This document shows, in pieces, positions 1 through 6,019 of a stretch of 6,035 bases of DNA (its first letter is position 1; every line of letters starts with the position of its first letter). The DNA comes from Verrucomicrobia bacterium UBA3761 (lineage in GTDB: Bacteria > Verrucomicrobiota > Kiritimatiellia > RFP12 > UBA1067): contig DFGB01000006.1 of the NCBI GenBank assembly GCA_002371135.1, positions 1-6,035 of the forward strand. Direction: 5' to 3'. A model generated the notes under the pieces. That model searched no databases. It saw nothing but the letters and a program-made list of their open reading frames with translations, and was not told the origin of the DNA. The translations under genes and the position numbers were made by a program.

Positions 1-30
1 TTTTTATCGCAGAGACGCAGAGTCGCAGAG
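1..30 (-). repeat. Left arm of inverted repeat, CGCAGAG octamer type
   Basis: Bases 1-30 are the reverse complement of 141-170 with a single mismatch (T at 23, where the other arm predicts A). Inside the arm the heptamer CGCAGAG occurs three times (8-14, 16-22, 24-30), separated by one variable base (A, then T), so it is a period-8 tandem repeat. The arm starts at the window edge and may continue outward: the matching arm is followed by a segment (171-181) that is also seen inverted at the right end of the window. Repeats of this CGCAGAG type are, from general knowledge, dispersed between genes in many environmental bacteria. No function is shown here. Confidence 0.85.
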
Positions 31-140
31 ATTATCGATTTTGTCGGTGTTATTTCATATGTATAGCACATAGATCTGTCAGTTTGACTAAAGAGAGTGT
101 TGATTTGGCGTCTCGTGAAAAATGCGAAAATCTGAGAAAA

Positions 141-181
141 CTCTGCGTCTCTGCGTCTCTGCGATAAAAATCTATTGCATG
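141..181 (+). repeat. Right arm of inverted repeat plus 11-base conserved tail
   Basis: Three period-8 units (CTCTGCGT at 141-148 and 149-156, CTCTGCGA at 157-164) are followed by AAAAATCTATTGCATG at 166-181. Bases 141-170 pair with 1-30 and bases 166-181 are repeated in inverted orientation at 6020-6035, so the family unit appears to be at least 41 bases long. The match to the right-end copy stops after base 181. The unit contains the ATG at 179 that is the likeliest ATG start of the pseudopilin gene, so the repeat may supply that codon. Confidence 0.85.
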
Positions 182-1069
182 GTAGTGAATCGGAAAATTG
201 AAAAAATCTTTACCGTGGAAAAGGCATTTACATTGATCGAGCTCGTGGTGGTGCTGGCCGTGATAGGAGTTGTCACGCACCTGGCCGTAGTCGAATTCGC
301 GCATGTGGTGGATGGCAAGCGCGAGGCGGCTGCGGACGCACAGCTTGAGAACGTGCGCTATGCCGTGTTTCGCATGACGCCAGGGGGCGAATGCGAGGGA
401 TTTCTCGCCGACATGGGGAGGCTGCCGCGCCCCGTCGAACTCGATTCCCGCGGCGCCATCGCGACGTGGGCTCCCACGAACGGCACTCTGGCCGAGCTTT
501 GGTTGAAGCCGCCCGCCGCCAAGGCGTATGCGCTACGCCAGGCGACGACGAACAACCTCCGCGTCGCAGAGGAAGAAATGGCTGCGCTCAAGGACGAAAA
601 CATCTGGGTCGCTACGGGATGGCGCGGGCCGTACTTGCGTCTGCCGCTTGCGAAGAGCAGGCTTTTCGACCCATGGGGCAATGCGATCGAAGAGAAGGAT
701 AGCGCAGGGCTCGTCAGGGTATGGGCGACGAACGGCGCGATTCATGCAGTCTCGCATTACGGGGCGAAGGCGCAGGCGTCGGCGCGGCGAGACGTCTCGC
801 TCGACCCGCACCGCGAGGCCTGCAAAGTGGCGGTATACTTGCAATACGCAGAAGGGGTTCCCCATGTGGACGAATGCGCATGGTACGGCCCGGCGGACGG
901 GATGATAACGGGCAAGGTGGAAAGCGTCTCCGGGAACGTCGTCGTATGCGACGTCGCGACGCCCGGGCCAAAGGTGCTCAGTCTGCGGCGCGGCGGCGCG
1001 CGGGTGTTCGCGCGTCCGGTGGATGTCCCGCCCGGTGGCAAAGAACTTTCAATAAGGCTGGCAGAATAA
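179..1069 (+). CDS. gspG: GspG-like pseudopilin with C-terminal extension
   Basis: This is probably the filament subunit or a minor pseudopilin of a type II secretion/type IV pilus-like machine, inserted in the inner membrane and assembled by the ATPases encoded downstream. Counting from ATG 179 (296 residues), a short basic leader ends in E-K-A16 and is followed by FTLIEL, with the conserved Glu at mature position 5, and a hydrophobic helix to about residue 39. This is a class III prepilin signal with Ala at -1. A GFLADMGRLP motif near residue 70, GWRGPYL at 147-153, DPWGN at 164-168 and HYGAK at 193-197 match the GspG-type globular domain. About 100 further residues follow; residues 241-296 look beta-rich (GKVESVSGNVVV) and may form a small sandwich domain. 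The start is uncertain: GTG 215 would give a leader of only four residues, and ATG 122 would read through the repeat. No clear ribosome site precedes any of them. The stop lies 2 bases before the next gene. Confidence 0.85.
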   Translation: MVVNRKIEKIFTVEKAFTLIELVVVLAVIGVVTHLAVVEFAHVVDGKREAAADAQLENVRYAVFRMTPGGECEGFLADMGRLPRPVELDSRGAIATWAPTNGTLAELWLKPPAAKAYALRQATTNNLRVAEEEMAALKDENIWVATGWRGPYLRLPLAKSRLFDPWGNAIEEKDSAGLVRVWATNGAIHAVSHYGAKAQASARRDVSLDPHREACKVAVYLQYAEGVPHVDECAWYGPADGMITGKVESVSGNVVVCDVATPGPKVLSLRRGGARVFARPVDVPPGGKELSIRLAE

Positions 1070-1071
1070 AG

Positions 1072-1860
1072 ATGGCAATTAAAGGGGCAGAAACGCTTTG
1101 GTCGGACCCGTCCGCCTTCCGCCTGGAAGTGCGGCTTGCGGCGGTGCAGACGGCGTCGCTAGGCGAGAGCGAGCTCGCATCGGCGCTGGCATACGAGGTC
1201 GAGCCGTTTTCGCACATCCCGTCGGCCGAGGCTGAAATCGCGTGGCGGGAAATCGCGAGCGAAGATGCGACGCTCAAGATATTCAACATCGCCGAGCGGC
1301 GGCTGGGCAAAGGGGGTCGAGGCCGTGCGGGGCGCGGCAAACGCGATGCTGTCGCGTTCGCGAAGGGCGCGTATGTGTTTGGCGCGCTTGTCGCAGTCGC
1401 GATGGCGGTCGATTTTGCATTTCTTCATTTCAAAGCGGGCGCGCTTGAAGAATCCATTGCCAAGCAGCGGCCGCTCGATGCCGAGATCAAGCGAATCGAA
1501 GGCGCTGCAAATGCGTCGAGGGCGGAGGCGGAGGCGCTGAGGACGCGTCGCGAAGATGCGGCCAAGGCGCAGGACAAGTTCGCCGGGTTGCGCTCTGCGT
1601 ATCCGTCGTTGATGGAAGCAATAGCGAAGGTCTGCGGCGGCAAGACGGTAGTGCGCAGTTTCGCGGCGAGCGAAGCATTCACGGTGGAGATGCGTGCGGT
1701 GGCCGCGAGCGCGCAAGAGGCGGCGGCGGTAATGGCGGAGCTCTCGAAGGTGTGCGGGGCGATAGGCTGGGCGCTTGAGCCGGGCGACATGATCGCCGCG
1801 CCCAGCGCGACTACGGTCGAGTTCGCATGCAAACTGAAATTCACTTCAAATCGAGATTGA
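1072..1860 (+). CDS. PilN/GspL-like bitopic membrane protein
   Basis: This 262-residue protein is probably an inner-membrane assembly-platform component of the PilN or GspL type. The order is a cytoplasmic segment of about 98 residues, one hydrophobic helix at about 100-118 (AYVFGALVAVAMAVDFAFL), an Ala/Glu/Arg-rich coiled coil at about 122-175, and a C-terminal domain of about 85 residues that could adopt the ferredoxin-like fold of PilN/GspL. In the cytoplasmic part, LASALAYEVEPFSHIP (35-50) followed by AEIAW resembles the segment of PilM/GspL actin-like domains where a membrane-facing helix precedes the next strand, but the rest of that domain, normally over 200 residues in GspL, is absent. 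A low-complexity linker of G, R and K (79-91) comes before the membrane helix. The ATG was chosen because it lies 2 bases after the pseudopilin stop. An upstream extension would overlap the pseudopilin gene heavily. The assignment rests on topology and position between a pseudopilin and a PilO-like gene, not on strong motifs. Confidence 0.7.
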   Translation: MAIKGAETLWSDPSAFRLEVRLAAVQTASLGESELASALAYEVEPFSHIPSAEAEIAWREIASEDATLKIFNIAERRLGKGGRGRAGRGKRDAVAFAKGAYVFGALVAVAMAVDFAFLHFKAGALEESIAKQRPLDAEIKRIEGAANASRAEAEALRTRREDAAKAQDKFAGLRSAYPSLMEAIAKVCGGKTVVRSFAASEAFTVEMRAVAASAQEAAAVMAELSKVCGAIGWALEPGDMIAAPSATTVEFACKLKFTSNRD

Positions 1861-1865
1861 CTGCA

Positions 1866-2435
1866 ATGACGCCTGTCAGGACGAAAGACAAGATATTCCT
1901 CGCGCTGGTGTTGCCGCTGGCGGCGGCTGGGGCGTATTGGTATTTCTGGCGCGCCGAAGCGGCGGCGAGGCTCGACCGGCTTGAAGCCGAACATGAAGCG
2001 CTCGTCGCGGTCGAGGACTACCCAATGGAGAAGCGGCGTGCGGAGAACCGCCTTGCCGATGCCCAGGCGGCGCTGGAGCGAGAGAAGGCCATGCCTCTGC
2101 CGGCGGCGAAAATGAAGGCCGAGGAAGATGCATCCGTCGCAGACCGTGCGAGAGCGGTGCTAGACGTCTTTCGCGAACACGGGATAGTCGTCCTCAGGAG
2201 CGAACTGGTGGAGGACGCTACGCAGAATCAGGAGTGCCGCGAGGCCATCTGGAAAGCGGCGCTCTGGAAGCGCGGCTGGCGCGCGAAGTTGCATCGTTAC
2301 ACGCTCGACGGCTCGTATCCCGCCGTGAAGAGGGCGCTCGATGCCTTCTGCGACAAGCAAATGGCGGTGATAGTCGAAAAAACAAGCATGACGCCCGGCG
2401 CTTCGGCCCGTTGGGTGCTGGAGGTCTGGCTGTGA
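1866..2435 (+). CDS. PilO/GspM-like bitopic membrane protein
   Basis: This 189-residue protein has the layout of PilO/GspM: a short basic N-terminus (MTPVRTKDK), a single membrane helix at about 10-28, an Ala/Glu/Arg-rich coiled coil at about 30-90, and a C-terminal periplasmic domain of about 100 residues. The segment HRYTLDGSYPAVKRALDAF resembles the part of PilO-family proteins that reads 'v.l.G.y..v..fl..l'. In known systems PilO pairs with PilN in the periplasm and links the cytoplasmic ring and platform to the outer-membrane channel. The gene begins 5 bases after the PilN/GspL-like gene and its stop overlaps the pilT start by four bases, so co-translation is likely. An in-frame ATG at 1827 lies inside the preceding gene and would put 13 residues before the basic segment; ATG 1866 fits the topology better. 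Sequence motifs alone would not prove the family. Confidence 0.7.
   Translation: MTPVRTKDKIFLALVLPLAAAGAYWYFWRAEAAARLDRLEAEHEALVAVEDYPMEKRRAENRLADAQAALEREKAMPLPAAKMKAEEDASVADRARAVLDVFREHGIVVLRSELVEDATQNQECREAIWKAALWKRGWRAKLHRYTLDGSYPAVKRALDAFCDKQMAVIVEKTSMTPGASARWVLEVWL
2420..2424 (+). promoter_or_regulatory. Ribosome binding site of pilT
   Basis: GGAGG lies 7 bases upstream of GTG 2432, inside the 3' end of the PilO-like gene. It is the best Shine-Dalgarno match in the window and fixes the pilT start at the GTG that overlaps the preceding TGA. Confidence 0.75.
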
Positions 2436-3529
2436 CGGCATTACTTGAAAACATCTTTTCGCTTTGCGAACAGTTCGGTGCGAGCGACGTCCACTTGAGC
2501 GCGGGTTTCGCGCCACGCTGGCGCATCAACGGGCGGCTTGTGGAGCAAGGCGGCTTCAAAGAGTTCGACATGAAGACGGTCGACATGCTGGCGATGGAAT
2601 TGGGCCTTGCAACTCTGCCTGCAGGCTCGCCCGACGGGACGGAAAAGATACGCCTGCGGCTTCTCGCCGACGGGGCGATCGACGGTGCGATGTCGAGCCC
2701 GTCGGGTGCGAGGTATCGTTTCAACGTCTACCGCGAAAGCGGGCGGCACGCTGTTGCGCTGAGGCGGCTCGATTCGCGAATGCGGTCGTTCGCGGAGCTG
2801 GGGCTCCCGCAACGTCTCGAGGAGTTTTGCACAGAGCGCGACGGGCTTCTCATCGTGACTGGCCCGACGGGCAGCGGCAAATCAACGACGCTCGCGACGA
2901 TGCTCGACAAAATCAACAACACGCGCCACGGACACATCATCACAATCGAAGACCCGGTCGAGTTCATCCACCACTCGAAGCTTTGCCTCGTGAACCAGCG
3001 CCAGCTCGGGCGCGACACGCCTGAATTCAATACGGCGCTCGTTGATGCATTGCGGCAGGATCCAGACGTCATACTCGTGGGCGAGATGAGGGATTTGGCG
3101 ACGGCGCGCACGGCGCTCAGGGCGGCGGAGACGGGGCATCTCGTCTTCACGACGCTCCACGCAGGCGACGCGCCGGGGGCGATAGAGCGGCTGGTCGCGA
3201 TGTTCCCGGCTGAAGAGCAGCCTGGAGTGCGCAGGCAGCTCGCCCTGGCGCTGCGAGGCGTATTCGCTCAGCATCTCGTCGCGGGGCTCGACGGGCGTTC
3301 GCGGTATCTTGCGAGCGAACTTCTCGTCAACACGACCGCGGCCGCGAATCTCATCGCGACGGGGCGCTCGGCCCAGTTGTATTCAATCATCGAGACCGGC
3401 GCGGCCGCCGGCATGTGCACTTTGGAGCAGTCGCTCCTAGAGCTCTATGCGAGCGACAAAATCTCCGCTCGCGCCGCCCTCGCCTTGACTCGCAACCCCG
3501 ACTTGCTGAAAGCCAGGATGGCTAGATAG
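2432..3529 (+). CDS. pilT: PilT-family type IV pilus retraction ATPase
   Basis: This 365-residue cytoplasmic hexameric ATPase would power filament disassembly or retraction. The N-terminal PAS-like domain has GASDVHLSAG (16-25) and WRINGRL (30-36). Then come Walker A GPTGSGKST (144-152), the Asp box TIEDPVEF (171-178), Walker B ILVGEMRD (214-221) and the His box TGHLVFTTLHA (234-244). The C-terminal part (ASELLVNTTAAANLIATGR, then QLYSIIETGAAAGMCTLEQSL) aligns by eye with the PilT tail, but the retraction-associated AIRNLIRE motif reads AAANLIAT here (303-310), losing both Arg and the Glu. The length is typical of PilT and no zinc-type cysteine pairs are present, unlike the next gene. The start is a GTG overlapping the PilO-like stop in GTGA, with GGAGG 7 bases upstream. 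The stop codon TAG lies within the first unit of a nonamer tandem repeat. The family is certain; whether it retracts a pilus or serves another role in this machine is inference. Confidence 0.93.
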   Translation: MTALLENIFSLCEQFGASDVHLSAGFAPRWRINGRLVEQGGFKEFDMKTVDMLAMELGLATLPAGSPDGTEKIRLRLLADGAIDGAMSSPSGARYRFNVYRESGRHAVALRRLDSRMRSFAELGLPQRLEEFCTERDGLLIVTGPTGSGKSTTLATMLDKINNTRHGHIITIEDPVEFIHHSKLCLVNQRQLGRDTPEFNTALVDALRQDPDVILVGEMRDLATARTALRAAETGHLVFTTLHAGDAPGAIERLVAMFPAEEQPGVRRQLALALRGVFAQHLVAGLDGRSRYLASELLVNTTAAANLIATGRSAQLYSIIETGAAAGMCTLEQSLLELYASDKISARAALALTRNPDLLKARMAR

Positions 3530-3574
3530 TCTAGAAGCTCTAGAAGTGCTAGATATTCTAGAAGTGCTGGAAGA
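3521..3574 (+). repeat. Nonamer tandem repeat (TCTAGA core) over the pilT stop
   Basis: Six consecutive 9-base units can be read: gctagatag, tctagaagc, tctagaagt, gctagatat, tctagaagt, gctggaaga. The palindrome TCTAGA occurs in three of them. The first unit holds the last two sense codons and the TAG stop of pilT, so the array starts in the gene and runs into the spacer. A period of nine keeps the pilT frame. Function unknown. Confidence 0.8.
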
Positions 3575-3584
3575 ATACTCGCCG

Positions 3585-3624
3585 ACTTCTCAACTTCTCA
3601 ACTTTTCAACTTTTCGACTTTTCA
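3585..3624 (+). repeat. Pyrimidine-rich octamer tandem repeat before the gspE-like gene
   Basis: Five units of the form ACTTYTC plus one variable base lie end to end: acttctca twice, acttttca, acttttcg, acttttca. The final A is the first base of the ATG at 3624. The array leaves no purine-rich ribosome binding site in front of that ATG. Because eight is not a multiple of three, a change in unit number would shift any frame entering from upstream but not one starting at 3624. Confidence 0.85.
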
Positions 3625-4775
3625 TGCAACTTCCACCTGCCAACGGGCTTCTTGAGAGAGCCGAAACGATTACGGACAGCGTACAGCTGGCCGACAGGAT
3701 CCTGCGCGCCGGATATTTTGTGCACGCCTCGGACGTCCACATCGATCCAATGGAAGGGTGGACGCGCGTGCGCTTCAGGGTCGACGGGGAACTGGAAGAC
3801 GTGCTGCGGCTTCCGTCTGCCATGCAGTCGCCGCTCGTCAGCCGCTTGAAAGTCCTCGCCTCGCTCGACATCGCCGAAAAGCGTGCGCCGCAGGACGGCG
3901 GTTTCTCCTGGCGCATGGCGCAGATGCCGACTATGCCGCCGCTCGACATACGCATGGCGACGCTGCCGTGCCGCCACGGCGAACGCGTGACGTTGCGGCT
4001 TCTTGAGACGGGCGGACGCCGCCTCGGTATGGACGACCTCGGACTTTCGGCCCGCGACAGGGACGTTTTCGCGAGGATCCTCGCCAAACCCCACGGGCTC
4101 GTCCTCCTCACAGGTCCCACGGGCAGCGGCAAGACGACGACGCTCTATGCCGCCATCAACGAACTGCTCAAAGGCGATGCGAAGAACATCATCACGGTCG
4201 AAGACCCGATTGAATACGAAATACCGGGTGTGGCGCAGGCCGAGGTGGACTCAGCCGACAAGGTGAACTTCGCCAAGGCGCTGAAGTCGATTTTGCGCCA
4301 CGATCCGGACGTGGTGATGATAGGCGAAATACGCGACGGGGAGTCGCTCGACGCCGCGGTCAAGGCGTCGCTCACGGGGCACCTCGTCCTCTCGACGCTT
4401 CATGCCAATGACGCAAAATCGTCGGTGACGCGGCTTGTCGACATGGGGCTCGACCCCAAAATGGCGACGGCGACATTGCGCCTTGCCGTGGCGCAGCGGC
4501 TTGTGCGCCGGATATGCAGGGATTGCGCGGAGGAATACGAGCCCGGCGAGGCGGAACTGGCGGTGCTGGGGCTTGCGGGGCGTCCGGGATTGCGCTTGCA
4601 GCGAGGGCGCGGCTGCGCGAAATGCGGCGGCCGCGGCTACGCGGGGCGCGTAGGGCTGTTCGAACTTTACGAGCCGGGAGGTCCGGACTACGGCACGATG
4701 AAAGACGACGCGCGCGCAAAGGCGATGTCAGGCGTGACCAGCCTTGCCGAAGTTCTGAGGGCGATAGGGGATTGA
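3624..4775 (+). CDS. gspE: GspE/PilB-family assembly ATPase, compact form
   Basis: This cytoplasmic hexameric ATPase would drive pseudopilin polymerisation. From ATG 3624 it is 383 residues. The N2-type domain starts near residue 18 and has ASDVHIDP (35-42) and VRFRVDG (49-55). It is followed by Walker A GPTGSGKTT (164-172), the Asp box ITVEDPIEY (190-198), Walker B VVMIGEIRD (230-238) and the His box LTGHLVLSTLHAND (250-263). Two cysteine pairs, C298-x2-C301 and C331-x2-C334 followed by GGRGYAGR, form the zinc-type tetracysteine motif that separates GspE/PilB from PilT. GspE/PilB proteins are usually about 500-570 residues; the N1 domain that contacts GspL or the platform is missing here, in keeping with the shortened GspL/PilN-like protein upstream. 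An in-frame GTG at 3546 would add 26 residues encoded by tandem repeats and is disfavoured. No Shine-Dalgarno sequence is seen. The gene ends 11 bases before the platform gene. pilB is an equally possible name. Confidence 0.9.
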   Translation: MQLPPANGLLERAETITDSVQLADRILRAGYFVHASDVHIDPMEGWTRVRFRVDGELEDVLRLPSAMQSPLVSRLKVLASLDIAEKRAPQDGGFSWRMAQMPTMPPLDIRMATLPCRHGERVTLRLLETGGRRLGMDDLGLSARDRDVFARILAKPHGLVLLTGPTGSGKTTTLYAAINELLKGDAKNIITVEDPIEYEIPGVAQAEVDSADKVNFAKALKSILRHDPDVVMIGEIRDGESLDAAVKASLTGHLVLSTLHANDAKSSVTRLVDMGLDPKMATATLRLAVAQRLVRRICRDCAEEYEPGEAELAVLGLAGRPGLRLQRGRGCAKCGGRGYAGRVGLFELYEPGGPDYGTMKDDARAKAMSGVTSLAEVLRAIGD

Positions 4776-4779
4776 GAGC

Positions 4780-4783
4780 GAGG
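4780..4783 (+). promoter_or_regulatory. Possible ribosome binding site of the gspF/pilC-like gene
   Basis: GAGG lies 3 bases before ATG 4787, which is closer than ideal. AGAG at 4775-4778 is 8 bases away and could serve instead. The purine-rich 4774-4783 stretch supports this ATG as the start. Confidence 0.45.
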
Positions 4784-4786
4784 TAG

Positions 4787-6001
4787 ATGAAATACAGGGC
4801 GACAACGGTGGCGCCGGGCGGGCGGCGCGAGACGCTGGAGCGCGAAGGGGAGCGGCGCGAGGACGTGGCGCGCTCGCTGCGCGCAGAGGGACGCGTCATC
4901 GTTGCGCTCGAAGAAATCGCCACGCGCGAGGATGCCGGATTCCCGCATTCGCCGCTGTATGCGCTGAGGCGCATGGGAAGCTTCGATGTCGAGATGGGCT
5001 TGAGGCAGCTCGCGTCGATGGTCAAAAGCGGCATAACGCTCCTGGCGGCGCTGGAAACGGTTGCGGCGCAGGCGGCGTCGAGGTCTGCGAGGCGGACGTG
5101 GGAAGACGTTGCCTCGCGGGTGCTTGCCGGGGGGTCGTTCGCGCAGTCGCTTGCGGCGCATGCCGGGAAATTTGGCGAAATAACGATACGGCTTGCGGAA
5201 GTCGGCGAAAAATCTGGCGAACTCGAGCACGCTCTCTCCAAGGCCGCCGATCAGCTTGAGTCGCGCCGCAATTTGCGCACGGCGGTCGTGAATGCGGTTT
5301 CGTATCCAATCGTCGCCGTGCTGATGGCGATAGCGGTCAGCGCCTATCTCGTATTGGGCGTCATACCGAAGCTGTCCGAGTTCCTGCGCTCGGGCGGCGC
5401 GGAATTGCCGGCGGTGACGAAGGCGTTGGTGGACTTTTCAAACTTCGTTCGCATGAACGGCCTCGCGATACTTGCGGCGATCGGTGCGGCGGCGGCGGCG
5501 TGGCTCGTTGTGCGGTTGTGGAAACCGGGCAAGGAGGCGGAGGATGTTTTCTTGCTGCGTTTGCCCGTCGCAGGACGCATCCTCAGGCTTTCCGGGACGG
5601 CGCTCTTCTGCCGCTCGATGCAGATAATGCTGGAATCCGGGGTCAGCCTCGTCGAGGCGATGGAGACGGCTTCGCGGCTTTTGGCGAACAGACGCCTTGC
5701 GCGTCGCGTGGCGACTGCGAGAGAGAGCGTCGTCGCCGGGCGGACGCTTGAAGAGGCGCTCGCGCCGGCGCGTGAATTCATGCCAATGGTCAGGCGTATG
5801 GCGGCGATAGGCGAGGTGACGGGCGCGTTGCCGGAGACGTTTGGCGAGACGGCGCGTTTCCACGAGATGCTTCTCGCGCTCGCCGTGAAGAGGCTGGGGA
5901 TGCTCATCGAGCCGGTCATGATCGTCGTCACCGGCGGGATAGTCGGCTTTGTCTACATCGCGTTCTTCATGGCGCTATTCGCAATCGCAGGAACGAATTG
6001 A
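4787..6001 (+). CDS. gspF: GspF/PilC-family inner-membrane platform protein
   Basis: This 404-residue polytopic protein would form the membrane platform on which the ATPases act and from which pseudopilins are extracted or returned. The N-terminal segment (KYRATTVAPGG, then RRED...LRAEGRVIVALEEI) is the short cytoplasmic cap usual in the family. Two GspF domains follow, each with its signature: GEKSGEL at 140-146 and GEVTGAL at 342-348. The first is preceded by LRQLASMVKSGITLLAALE and the second by FCRSMQIMLESGVSLVEAME, showing the family's internal duplication. Hydrophobic helices lie at about 174-193 (starting at SYP), 225-243 and 377-400, giving three membrane passes. The length is normal and nothing appears truncated. 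It is the last gene of the cluster here; after the stop there are only 34 bases, with no hairpin terminator visible. pilC is an equally possible name. Confidence 0.93.
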   Translation: MKYRATTVAPGGRRETLEREGERREDVARSLRAEGRVIVALEEIATREDAGFPHSPLYALRRMGSFDVEMGLRQLASMVKSGITLLAALETVAAQAASRSARRTWEDVASRVLAGGSFAQSLAAHAGKFGEITIRLAEVGEKSGELEHALSKAADQLESRRNLRTAVVNAVSYPIVAVLMAIAVSAYLVLGVIPKLSEFLRSGGAELPAVTKALVDFSNFVRMNGLAILAAIGAAAAAWLVVRLWKPGKEAEDVFLLRLPVAGRILRLSGTALFCRSMQIMLESGVSLVEAMETASRLLANRRLARRVATARESVVAGRTLEEALAPAREFMPMVRRMAAIGEVTGALPETFGETARFHEMLLALAVKRLGMLIEPVMIVVTGGIVGFVYIAFFMALFAIAGTN

Positions 6002-6019
6002 TTTATTATATTCCAATGG

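Noticed and set aside
84..112. Possible sigma-70 promoter with TTGACT at 84-89
   Set aside because: No acceptable -10 box lies 16-18 bases downstream (107-112 reads GGCGTC). An alternative TTGTCG at 41-46 with TATAGC at 62-67 has 15-base spacing and is too weak to claim.
141..164. CRISPR-like array
   Set aside because: The units are 8 bases long with single-base variation and no spacers, so this is a simple tandem repeat.
721..1071. Upstream extension of the PilN/GspL-like gene
   Set aside because: The frame is open but lies entirely over the pseudopilin gene, and its translation is Arg-rich and without motifs.
3546..3623. 26-residue N-terminal extension of the GspE-like protein from GTG 3546
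   Set aside because: It is encoded by the two tandem arrays, has no ribosome binding site and lies before the point where family similarity begins.
4372..5241. Long open frame of 289 codons on the minus strand
   Set aside because: It spans the end of the GspE-like gene and the start of the GspF-like gene in antisense, both of which carry clear family motifs. Its own translation is rich in Ser, Arg and Ala with no recognisable motif, as expected for a shadow in GC-rich DNA.
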